Shown one piece after another: positions 6,572 through 13,568 of a stretch of DNA of 17,356 nt. The DNA comes from GCA-2688105 sp964499445. Its GTDB lineage: Bacteria > Chloroflexota > Dehalococcoidia > Dehalococcoidales > GCA-2688105. The DNA is taken from NCBI GenBank assembly GCA_964499445.1, contig CAZCLE010000021.1:1-17356 (forward strand), in the 5' to 3' direction. The notes under the pieces are model-generated. The model saw nothing but the letters and a program-made list of their open reading frames with translations. It ran no database searches and had not been told where the DNA came from. The translations under genes were made by a program, and so were the position numbers. The stretch's first letter is position 1. Every line of letters starts with the position of its first letter.

Positions 6572-7753
6572 ATGGAACAAGAGGTTAAAGAAAAATTAGG
6601 TAACGATATTCTAGATATATTAGGCTATTGTATTAATTGCCGGTTTTGTTTACCAGCCTGTCCCCTGTTTGACATTACCGCCGGGGACATGAGACAGGGT
6701 GCCTCAGGCGTAACCCGGTCTCTATATTATGCGGTTAAATGGAACATGACCGATAAAGAGGCTCTTAATGAGTTGAGGGATATCGTGTATTCCTGTATGA
6801 CCTGCAAAAACTGTGAAGTAGCTTGCAAAAATTTGGCCACAGCTACCAAACTGGTAGACGCCATTGAGAAAGGAAGACAGCTACTGATTGAAGAGATGAT
6901 AGGCCCCATGCCTGAGCAAAAAAGGGCTCTGGAGTCATTAGAAAAGTATGCCAATCCTTACGGAATGGCACCATCGGAGAGGAAGGAATGGCTGAATGGT
7001 TTGAATGTCCCGACTTATTCCAAAGAGTCAGAGGTCTTGTTTTATGTTGGCTGCACGGCACCCCATGATGCCTATGCTGGAAAGATGGCCAAGGCACTGG
7101 TGAAATTGCTGGAGAAGGCGAAGGTTAATTTTGGCATAATAGAAGATGAAACCTGCTGCGGGAACCCTTCCGTGAAGATGGGCGAGCTGCTGTTATTTGA
7201 AGATATCTGTGAAAAGAACCTGGACCTGTTTAAGTCACTGGGTGTCAAACATATCGTAACCCTTTCCCCACACTGCTTCGACACCTTCTCCAATAGGTAT
7301 TCTGAGGGGGCAATGGAGGGGATTAAGGTACAGCACCATACCCAGTTTCTAGCCGACTTAATCGACCAGAAGAAGCTAACTTTCAGCCAAAAGATTGAGA
7401 AGAAAGTGGCGTATCAAGACCCCTGTTATCTGGGCAGGCATAATGAGGTTTATGACGCCCCGAGGAAAGTTTTACATAATATTCCAGGTATAAAACTTAT
7501 TGAATTTCCCAAATCTAGGGCTGATAGTGTCTGCTGTGGCGGTGGCGGTGGACGTATGTGGACAGATTTTGAGTCGGAGGTAGAGCGCATAGCTAACCTA
7601 CGGGTTAAAGAAGCCCTTGAGATTGGCGTTGAGATGATAGTAACCGCATGCCCCTGGTGCTACATTAATATGGTAGATGGGGTTAAATCGGTTAACGTTG
7701 AGGATAAACTGACGGTAACAGACCTGGCCGAGCTCTGTGTGGAAGCTCTTTAA
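6572..7753 (+). CDS. GlcF/HdrD-like Fe-S protein with two CCG domains
   Basis: A 393-residue soluble electron-transfer protein. The N-terminus has two [4Fe-4S] sites: C20, C23, C26, C30 followed by Pro, and C75, C78, C81, C85 followed by Lys instead of the usual Pro. The C-terminal two-thirds contains two cysteine-rich CCG domains. The first has FYVGCTA, ETCCGNP and SPHCFD. The second has DPCYLGRHNEVYDAPRKVL, VCCGGGGGRMW and TACPWC. In HdrB/HdrD these domains hold a non-cubane cluster; in GlcF they pair with GlcD. The ATG has a GGAAGGAG site about 7 bases upstream, and the gene follows the GlcD-like gene by 31 bases, so the two probably form a complex. It is convergent with, and paralogous to, the C-terminal half of the next gene. 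No heme or membrane span is visible. Confidence 0.92.
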   Translation: MEQEVKEKLGNDILDILGYCINCRFCLPACPLFDITAGDMRQGASGVTRSLYYAVKWNMTDKEALNELRDIVYSCMTCKNCEVACKNLATATKLVDAIEKGRQLLIEEMIGPMPEQKRALESLEKYANPYGMAPSERKEWLNGLNVPTYSKESEVLFYVGCTAPHDAYAGKMAKALVKLLEKAKVNFGIIEDETCCGNPSVKMGELLLFEDICEKNLDLFKSLGVKHIVTLSPHCFDTFSNRYSEGAMEGIKVQHHTQFLADLIDQKKLTFSQKIEKKVAYQDPCYLGRHNEVYDAPRKVLHNIPGIKLIEFPKSRADSVCCGGGGGRMWTDFESEVERIANLRVKEALEIGVEMIVTACPWCYINMVDGVKSVNVEDKLTVTDLAELCVEAL

Positions 7754-7803
7754 TAACATCTTCTTGACCGTCCAGGCACAAAGTTAGGATGACACGTGAA
7801 TAA

Positions 7804-9807
7804 CTATGAGGTATGGCTGGCGGCTTCTACCAGCTCGGCAATATCCATAACTTTAGGTGGAGTTTCAATAGTCGTCGTTTTCATCCCCTCCTCAAGCATC
7901 TGTAAACAAAAGGGGCAGGCAGTAGCTATAACCTGAGCCTTGGTCTTAATTGCCTGCTCGACGCGCATGGTACATATCTTTGTGCCCGGCTCCTCCAGCC
8001 ACATCCGACCACCACCACCACCGCAGCAAAAACCATTCCTCCGATTTTGCTCCATCTCAACCAGTTTAACCCCGGCTATACTGCTCAAGACCTTTCTCGG
8101 CGGTTCATATATATCATTGTATCTCCCCAGGTAACAGGAATCATGATAGGTTACTAAGCCGCCATTGTCCTTGTCCAAGCTCAGCTTACCTTGTTTCAGC
8201 AAATCGGCAATAAACTCAGTGTGGTGGATAACCTCAAACTCACCGCCGAACTGGGGGTATTCGTTCTTTATCGTATTATAGCAATGGGGACAGGCAGTAA
8301 CTACCCTCTTTACATTATACTGCTTAAAGAGTTTGATATTCTTCTCGGTCTGCATCTGAAAGACATATTCATTACCCAGGCGGCGGGCGGGCTCGCCACA
8401 GCAGCTCTCCTCAGCGCCTAGGATGCCAAATTTAATCCCGGCCTGCTTTAATAGCTTTGCCGTAGCTTGAGCTACCCTCTTACTTCTTTCCTCCAGCGCC
8501 TCAGTGCAGCCGACCCAATATAGAATGTCAACATCACTATCTTCAGCTAAAGTCTTAATATCAAGCCCTTCAGCCCAATCGGTTCTGGTTAATGTGGTTC
8601 CCCGCCACGGATGCCCCCTATCCTCGATACTTCTCAACGCACTCTCCGCTGTCTCAGGGATAGAAGCTTCCTCCAGCACCAGGTTTCGCCTCAGGTCAAT
8701 AATTTTATCAATATGCTCATTATAGACAGGACATACCTCCTGACAAGCACGGCAGGTGGTGCATGCCCATATTTCATCCTCGGTCACTACATCACCGATT
8801 AGCGCCTTGCCCGGATTAGCTTCTTCCGCCTTGCCGCTAACCAACTTGGGACCTACCTCCAATAAGTGCTGCTTAAGGTCCTGAATCACCTTCTTGGGGT
8901 TAAGGGGCTTACCAGTGGCGTATGCCGGACACGCATCCTGGCAGTTACCACAGACAACACAGGCGTAACAGTCCAGAAGCTGCTTCCAGGTAAAGTCGGT
9001 TACCTTGGCAGCACCTAGAGTCTCTACGGAGTCCAAGTCAAGGGGACTTAGTGCCCCTTTAGGGCGTGGAGACCGAAGAAGGATATTGAATGGAGCCACC
9101 AACATGTGCATATACCGTGAGTAGGCGATGAAGACCAAGACAAACAGGACGAAGCCCCAGTGTGCCCAGAAGAAAGCGGTATGAGCTGTCTCTATCGAGT
9201 TTATGGAATTGCCAATGAAGATATTACTCAGCGCTGAGCTTATGGGGGGAAGGGTAGCGCCTAAACCAACTGGGGTATGTCCCAGAGCAATGCTAGTTGC
9301 CCCCTTAAAGAGATGAGTAAAGGGATGGATGAGAACGGTGACTAGAATGACCATAGCCTCAACAGTCTGCTCTCCGGCTAACCGTGGCGGCTTCACAATG
9401 TATCTACGAATAATACCCCATAACGCACCAGCAATGATGAAGGGGGCAGTTATGTCCATAACCCATTCATAGTAGAAGAAGAATTGAGTATTGGTCAGTG
9501 CCTCGGCAATGCCAAACCCGCTCCCGATGATGATAAAGATGAGATAATAGACGACGAATATCATAAAGCCCCAGGCCATAAAAACATGACCTATGCTAGC
9601 CCTATTCTTCTTGGACAGATTTTTAAATTGGCACCATTGAGAAAATACGATAAATGCCATCCTCAGCATTCTCTTCACTAGCTGAGGGAATCGTCCTTCT
9701 TTTCTGCCTAACATCATGTAGCGCCAAAGCTGATAAGCTCTGCGCGAGAAGAGAGTAATGGCGAGAATGGTCAGGACCCAAAAAATAGTTAATTCTACTG
9801 GTGACAT
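7804..9807 (-). CDS. Membrane Fe-S protein, Etf:menaquinone oxidoreductase (EMR) type
   Basis: A 667-residue fusion of a NarI/DsrM-like membrane domain with an HdrD-like module. Residues about 1-240 hold five or six membrane spans with histidines suited to bind heme b (H74, H161, H165, H209, H216). Two [4Fe-4S] sites follow: C283, C286, C289, C293-Pro and C349, C352, C355, C359-Pro. Two CCG domains come next, with WVGCTEA, ESCCGEP and ACPHC, then DSCYLGRYNDIYEPPRKVL, FCCGGGGGRMW and ACPFC. This layout is that of EMR proteins, which pass electrons between EtfAB and menaquinone in syntrophic fatty-acid oxidisers and Geobacter. The start ATG has GGGGG at about 5 bases. The etfAB pair lies 3 kb away on the other strand. 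An alternative is a generic heterodisulfide-reductase-like quinone reductase. Confidence 0.85.
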   Translation of the reverse strand: MSPVELTIFWVLTILAITLFSRRAYQLWRYMMLGRKEGRFPQLVKRMLRMAFIVFSQWCQFKNLSKKNRASIGHVFMAWGFMIFVVYYLIFIIIGSGFGIAEALTNTQFFFYYEWVMDITAPFIIAGALWGIIRRYIVKPPRLAGEQTVEAMVILVTVLIHPFTHLFKGATSIALGHTPVGLGATLPPISSALSNIFIGNSINSIETAHTAFFWAHWGFVLFVLVFIAYSRYMHMLVAPFNILLRSPRPKGALSPLDLDSVETLGAAKVTDFTWKQLLDCYACVVCGNCQDACPAYATGKPLNPKKVIQDLKQHLLEVGPKLVSGKAEEANPGKALIGDVVTEDEIWACTTCRACQEVCPVYNEHIDKIIDLRRNLVLEEASIPETAESALRSIEDRGHPWRGTTLTRTDWAEGLDIKTLAEDSDVDILYWVGCTEALEERSKRVAQATAKLLKQAGIKFGILGAEESCCGEPARRLGNEYVFQMQTEKNIKLFKQYNVKRVVTACPHCYNTIKNEYPQFGGEFEVIHHTEFIADLLKQGKLSLDKDNGGLVTYHDSCYLGRYNDIYEPPRKVLSSIAGVKLVEMEQNRRNGFCCGGGGGRMWLEEPGTKICTMRVEQAIKTKAQVIATACPFCLQMLEEGMKTTTIETPPKVMDIAELVEAASHTS

Positions 9808-9816
9808 GGCTACCCC

Positions 9817-10020
9817 CTAGCTAAATTCAATTGACCGGGACCTTTGAGCTGGTTCTTCTGCAACCCTGAGCCTTAGCCCTTCAAAGCTTAAGAAGATAAA
9901 AGTTACCGCTCCTAGGAAGCTAAGCAAGATTACTCGGGACAGAAGCAAGGCAGCTACTGGAAAGACCAAACAACCAAATATGTGAAACAGTCCTCGGTTC
10001 AGGCTGCTGTCTATACTCAA
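9817..10020 (-). CDS. Short membrane protein, possible remnant of a dolichol-kinase/CTP-transferase-like gene
   Basis: A 67-residue frame starting with TTG, with GAGG seven bases upstream. It sits tightly between the HtrA-like gene (24 bases away) and the EMR-like gene (9 bases away), so translation is plausible. It contains one or two hydrophobic segments (LFHIFGCLVFPVAALLLSRV and ILLSFLGAVTFIFLSFEGL). The pattern of a His-containing first helix followed by an FExxRLR-like turn (here SFEGLRLRV) recalls the N-terminus of dolichol kinase/phosphatidate cytidylyltransferase-like membrane enzymes. Those are about 200 residues; here the frame stops soon after the second helix, with a polar tail. 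It is therefore either a genuine small membrane peptide accompanying the EMR or a truncated relict. The family resemblance is tentative. Confidence 0.45.
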   Translation of the reverse strand: MSIDSSLNRGLFHIFGCLVFPVAALLLSRVILLSFLGAVTFIFLSFEGLRLRVAEEPAQRSRSIEFS

Positions 10021-10044
10021 AGCCTTTCCTCAACTGAGCTTGAA

Positions 10045-11208
10045 TTAAGATGTCCGCTTATCCAGTAGCACCGATAACTCCAGCCTTTCCCCGTTTCGGA
10101 TTATGGAAAGCACGGCAGATTCCTGTGGGCTTTTGTTTCCCCCCAAATAGCTGGCAAGGTCAGCCATTTCACGAATGGGGACGTCATCAATAGCTACTAT
10201 AATGTCATTAGCTCTAATCCCGGCCAGTGCCGCCGGGTTTCCGGCTATAGCTTCAGTGACCCGGGTTCCACTTACCGTGTCCAATTGCCTAGCACGTGCC
10301 TCTTCGGGACTAAGGTCGGAGAGCTTGACCCCCAGCCAGGGGTAGTCAAAGAAGCCATGGTCAATAATAGAAACAATCACCCTTTTGAGCTTGTTTGAGG
10401 AGACAGCGTAGTAAATTCCATCCCCTTCCTGAGGATTTACTCGAGCTATGGCCAGTCCAATAACCTCACCTCTGGCATTTACCAGCGGTCCCCCTGAGTT
10501 CCCAAAATTCACTGAAGCATCACACTGGATTAAGTTAGCTACCCCGCAGTGCTCACCGTCATCATACTCTATATCAATGAACCTATCTTTTTGGCTAACA
10601 ATACCTGAAGTTACTGTTCCTGATAACTCAAAGGGGCTGCCAATAACTATAACCGGTTCCCCAATAGCAAGAGCATTCGAGTCCCCCAGAGTTAGCGCCT
10701 CAGTAGCCACTGCCTGTTTAAGCCTTAGCACCGCGATGTCGCTATAAGAGCAATATCCCACGATGGAGGCAGCACTAATGGTGCCGTCATGTAGAACAAC
10801 ATCAACCTTATTTGCCTCCTTGATTACATGATAAGCAGTTACTACGTATCCTTCACTATCAAAGACGAAGCCCGAGCCAATCAATCCTTCTCCCCACCTA
10901 TCTTCGGTTACAACCTCGACTACGCCCCCACTAACTTTTTGATAAAGTCCTCTGGCATCTATAACCGGAGGCATATCTTCAATCTTGGTACTTAGGGTGC
11001 TAATTTTGTCCTCTATCTCCTCTTCGAGAGACGTCACCTTCATATCTAGGATATTAATACTATCTTGCATGCTCCTGATTTGACGATTTGTATCCTCCTG
11101 CAATTCAGTTAAGGCAACCATTTCCTTATTGAGATTAAAACCATAACCACCAAGAAGTCCGATAATAATCAAGAAAAAAACTAATACAGCAATAACCCTC
11201 TTAGACAT
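10045..11208 (-). CDS. HtrA/DegP-like membrane-anchored serine protease with PDZ domain
   Basis: A 387-residue protein. Residues about 4-21 form an N-terminal signal anchor and 27-80 a predicted coiled coil, which is unusual for the family. A trypsin-like domain follows with the full catalytic triad: H127 in TAYHVI, D157 in YSDIAVLRL and S238 in GNSGGPL. A single PDZ domain occupies about 293-385 (WLGVKLSDLS, NPAALAGIRANDIIVAIDD). HtrA proteins degrade or chaperone damaged proteins outside the membrane, so the active part should lie on the extracytoplasmic side. The ATG has AAGGAGG upstream with a roughly 10-base spacer. It is the first gene of an apparent minus-strand run with the small membrane protein and the EMR-like gene. 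It may protect membrane complexes, but that is a guess. Confidence 0.9.
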   Translation of the reverse strand: MSKRVIAVLVFFLIIIGLLGGYGFNLNKEMVALTELQEDTNRQIRSMQDSINILDMKVTSLEEEIEDKISTLSTKIEDMPPVIDARGLYQKVSGGVVEVVTEDRWGEGLIGSGFVFDSEGYVVTAYHVIKEANKVDVVLHDGTISAASIVGYCSYSDIAVLRLKQAVATEALTLGDSNALAIGEPVIVIGSPFELSGTVTSGIVSQKDRFIDIEYDDGEHCGVANLIQCDASVNFGNSGGPLVNARGEVIGLAIARVNPQEGDGIYYAVSSNKLKRVIVSIIDHGFFDYPWLGVKLSDLSPEEARARQLDTVSGTRVTEAIAGNPAALAGIRANDIIVAIDDVPIREMADLASYLGGNKSPQESAVLSIIRNGERLELSVLLDKRTS

Positions 11209-11390
11209 CTATTTCTTGCCTCCTTAATGGGTAGCGAGAATTTGCTTTAACCAGGCACTCCGAGCAGCGCAAGGATAACTTGTCCGGCATCATTTTACAC
11301 CAGTAGGAACAAAAGTGAAACCCAACACAAGGTAAAAGAACCTACCGCAGTACCTAATAGAATGCTTATAGCCTGAGATGAGAAACACGC

Positions 11391-11413
11391 AAAAAGAGGG
11401 GCGATTGCCTCTC
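11391..11413 (-). terminator. Rho-independent terminator after the XRE-type regulator
   Basis: On the minus strand, GAGAGGC and GCCCCTC pair across a 4-base loop (one G-U pair) and are followed directly by TTTTT. It begins 14 bases after the regulator's stop codon and would separate it from the HtrA-like gene. Confidence 0.7.
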
Positions 11414-11426
11414 CTCTTCTTCAATT

Positions 11427-11681
11427 TCAGCCAGAAAGAAGCTGTTTCTCAGCTGCGGCACGATTGTTAGCTGGCAACGGTGGGACAGAGTCGAGGTAAA
11501 AAAGGTCATCAAATTTGAGTCCCGGGAAGGCTCTCATTGCTCCGACGATGAACTTTTCGTTGATGCGGCGCTTGCCTTGTTGCACTCGGTAAATCTGGCT
11601 TACCGATATTCCCATAGCCCGGGCTAACTCAGATAAGTTATTATAGTAATCCAGTTCGAAAATCCTTGTCTTTAGCCTCAT
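11427..11681 (-). CDS. XRE/Cro-type helix-turn-helix regulator
   Basis: An 84-residue DNA-binding protein. The helix-turn-helix is clear at about residues 15-41: LSELARAMGISVSQIYRVQQ followed by GKRRIN, with the typical Ala/Gly turn and a recognition helix starting SVSQIYRV. A short C-terminal tail (FDDLFYLDSVPPLPA) carries no ligand domain, so it is likely a simple DNA-binding dimer. The ATG has a GAGGGGG site about 6 bases upstream. The gene stands alone between its own strong promoter and terminator. A perfect palindrome overlies the predicted transcription start, which points to autorepression (inference). The target genes beyond itself are unknown; no toxin partner is visible next to it. 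Confidence 0.85.
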   Translation of the reverse strand: MRLKTRIFELDYYNNLSELARAMGISVSQIYRVQQGKRRINEKFIVGAMRAFPGLKFDDLFYLDSVPPLPANNRAAAEKQLLSG

Positions 11682-11699
11682 AACATCCCCCTCTATAAT

Positions 11700-11709
11700 G
11701 CCATATGGC
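11700..11709. promoter_or_regulatory. Palindrome at the XRE gene start site, likely operator
   Basis: GCCATATGGC is a perfect 10-base palindrome within AT-rich flanks. The predicted transcription start (about 11706) falls inside it, so a bound dimer would block the promoter. It is the best candidate for autoregulation by the adjacent helix-turn-helix protein. Confidence 0.45.
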
Positions 11710-11712
11710 TAT

Positions 11713-11741
11713 ATAATAACTATAATTATGACATTTGTCAA
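11713..11741 (-). promoter_or_regulatory. Strong promoter of the XRE-type regulator
   Basis: On the minus strand: exact TTGACA (11736-11741), a 17-base spacer and TATTAT (11713-11718), five of six matches to TATAAT. This is near consensus and correctly placed for a start about 25 bases before the regulator's ATG. Confidence 0.75.
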
Positions 11742-11765
11742 CACCAATCCTGCCTATTGTCAACA
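11735..11765. repeat. Two copies of TTGTCAACA, 22 bp apart
   Basis: TTGTCAACA occurs exactly at 11735-11743 and 11757-11765, two helical turns apart. The first copy overlaps the regulator's -35 box (TTGACA on the minus strand), so the pair may be a tandem binding site or a duplicated promoter element. Confidence 0.45.
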
Positions 11766-11790
11766 TTCTCTGTTAAAAAAGCAGGATTGG
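11744..11790. repeat. Perfect 10 bp inverted repeat upstream of the regulator
   Basis: CCAATCCTGC at 11744-11753 and GCAGGATTGG at 11781-11790 are perfect reverse complements with 27 bases between them. The interior holds the second TTGTCAACA. It directly abuts the -35 box of the regulator. It may be paired half-sites for a DNA-binding protein or a relict element end. Confidence 0.55.
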
Positions 11791-12011
11791 CGAGCTTTCT
11801 TGTCCATTTGATACCATGAGACTTTGAAAGAATAGAATCAAGACGTCCGACGGGAAATAACCGCGAGTTCAGGAGTGCATGGTGGCGTAGCAATAACAGG
11901 TTTTAGGAGAGGAGTAAGGTCAGTCTATGTGCATCGTATGTAACCGTGATGGGGCATCATATCTGCCAGAAAAAGTCTAACTGAGGGTACCAAATGACCG
12001 TGTCTGGGGTT
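11791..12011. other. Non-coding stretch with no recognised content
   Basis: This is the remainder of a 330-base gap between the regulator promoter and the end of the MFS gene. I see no convincing gene, RNA or terminator. A 5 bp stem (TGATG/CATCA) around GGG at 11947-11959 and a 17-codon frame starting near 11927 are both weak. Confidence 0.5.
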
Positions 12012-13271
12012 TCACACCAAATCTTCTCTACCGGTAGGTTTTAGTAGTGAAGCCAGTATAAGACCTGCAATGGTGAATGCAGCGCAGACCGAGAAGGCTA
12101 AATAATAGCTAGCGGTTATATCAAATATGCGGCCAGCCAAGAGAGAACCAATGGCACCCCCCGTGGTGGTGCCAAAGACAACCGCCCCCAGAATTGCTCC
12201 GTGTGCCCTCAGTCCAAATAACTCAGCTGTTACCGGTGACTGCAATGTTACCAAACCCCCGGTGCCAAAGCCAAAGATAATGGCAAAAAGATAAAGCATC
12301 CACGGCTCTCTGGCTAGCTGTAGCCAGAGTAAAGCAACTAAGAGTAGAATAAAGCCAATAATAAGGGACGACTTTCTACCTACTCTATCACTAACACTAC
12401 CTCCTCCAATCCTGCCAACAATACTTAGCCCGCCGATTATAGCCAAAATACCAGCCGCAACCATGGCTGAGATTCCCAGGTCGGTAGCATGGGGCACAAT
12501 ATGCACCATGACGGTGAGCAGACAGGCACCAAGAAGGAAATATATGCTCCAGACCATCCGAAACTGCTTGGTATGAATTGCTTCCCTGAAGGAAAATCCT
12601 CTGGCTTCTGAAACTAAATTTTCTTGTATTAGCTCATTCTCACCATTTGGTAATTGCCCTATTTTACTCGGGTCACGCTTGAGAAACTGAGCGGCTAATA
12701 TAAGCAATACTAAGGCTATGATACCAATAACAATAAAGGAGATGCGCCAGCCATAGCTTAGGATGAGCCAACTGGCCACGGGAGGCACAATAATGGTGCC
12801 TACACCTGTGCCAGCGGCAACAATGCCGGTCATCACCCCCCTTTTTTTGACAAACCATCTGACTACAGTAGATGTCATAGGAACAAATCCACCGCTTATG
12901 CCTGTGGCTACTATCACCCCCCAAAATAGATATAGCTGCCAGAGAGCACTAATCTGAGACATTAGTAAGTAGCCTAAGCCTAGAAGGAGGCCGCAGACAG
13001 TCGCAACAATCCTTGGACCAAACCTGTCGGTTAGTCTCCCCGTTACCATATAAAGAAGACCAGTTACAAAGAGACCCATTGAGTAAGCGCCTGAGGTCAT
13101 CGCCCTTGTCCAGCCAAGCTCAGCTGACAATGGCTTGAGAAAAACACCGAAACTATAAAATAACCCCAGCATTATCGCTAAGACGAAGAAGGCAGCTAAG
13201 ACTACAATATAGCCGTAGAAAAAACCCGGTTTTTTACTTCCTGTTGATGGCAAAACCGCATACTTATCCAA
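12012..13271 (-). CDS. MFS transporter, oxalate/formate antiporter-like
   Basis: A 419-residue, roughly 12-span major facilitator carrier in the cytoplasmic membrane. It opens with GFFYGYIVVLAAFFVL and GVFLKPLSAELGWTR, the pattern of the OFA and monocarboxylate carriers. The loop 2-3 motif A is GRLTDRFGPR, with its copy in the second half GGSVSDRVGRKS. A charged central loop of about 30 residues (about 200-230) divides the two six-helix halves. The best start is a TTG with AAGGA seven bases upstream; no in-frame ATG lies before the first helix. OFA members exchange or import oxalate, formate, lactate and related acids; the substrate cannot be read here. Its presence near a GlcD/GlcF-type operon and a UxaA-type hydro-lyase is consistent with organic acid uptake (inference). 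Confidence 0.88.
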   Translation of the reverse strand: MDKYAVLPSTGSKKPGFFYGYIVVLAAFFVLAIMLGLFYSFGVFLKPLSAELGWTRAMTSGAYSMGLFVTGLLYMVTGRLTDRFGPRIVATVCGLLLGLGYLLMSQISALWQLYLFWGVIVATGISGGFVPMTSTVVRWFVKKRGVMTGIVAAGTGVGTIIVPPVASWLILSYGWRISFIVIGIIALVLLILAAQFLKRDPSKIGQLPNGENELIQENLVSEARGFSFREAIHTKQFRMVWSIYFLLGACLLTVMVHIVPHATDLGISAMVAAGILAIIGGLSIVGRIGGGSVSDRVGRKSSLIIGFILLLVALLWLQLAREPWMLYLFAIIFGFGTGGLVTLQSPVTAELFGLRAHGAILGAVVFGTTTGGAIGSLLAGRIFDITASYYLAFSVCAAFTIAGLILASLLKPTGREDLV

Positions 13272-13334
13272 AACAAATTCCTTCTAGTGCCCTTTCGCAA
13301 TCCACATGGGTGGGCTATCTAATGCTGAAATGAC

Positions 13335-13363
13335 TTGAGACAGGTCTGATAGGATGCTATAGT
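13335..13363 (+). promoter_or_regulatory. Promoter of tRNA-Leu
   Basis: TTGAGA (13335-13340), a 17-base spacer and TATAGT (13358-13363), each five of six matches to consensus. The start near 13370 gives a 5' leader of about 54 bases before the tRNA. Confidence 0.6.
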
Positions 13364-13423
13364 ATTAAGGATAGACCTTGGCTCTACTATGATTTGGCTA
13401 ACGTTGTGAGGGATTTTGCATCT

Positions 13424-13505
13424 GGGGAAGTGTCGGAACTGGCAGACGAGCATGATTTAGGATCATGTGCCGCAAGGCGTGGGGGTTCGAGTCCCCCCTT
13501 CCCCA
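13424..13505 (+). tRNA. tRNA-Leu (anticodon UAG)
   Basis: An 82-base cloverleaf with no intron. The acceptor stem is perfect (GGGGAAG with CTTCCCC, discriminator A at 13505). The T arm is GGGGG-TTCGAGT-CCCCC. The anticodon stem CATGA/TCATG encloses the loop TTTAGGA, giving anticodon UAG for leucine CUN codons. A short variable arm (GCCGCAAGGC) marks the class II Leu type. The CCA end is not encoded. The gene stands alone between the MFS and YchF genes, which both lie on the other strand. Confidence 0.95.
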
Positions 13506-13568
13506 TTTTCCCTTGTCAAGTTCCTGCCATTTCATTATCTTTCCGCTTCGTCGCCACTGATTCGCCGG

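Noticed and set aside
11927..11980. 17-codon frame starting MCIVC in the gap after the MFS gene
   Set aside because: A CxxC is suggestive, but the nearest purine-rich site is too far upstream and the frame is very short.
13342..13378. AGGTCT/AGACCT inverted repeat around the tRNA promoter
   Set aside because: Only six bases with a 25-base gap; likely chance.
13424..13505. tRNA-Leu as an integration site
   Set aside because: No integrase, duplicated tRNA end or foreign-looking block adjoins it.
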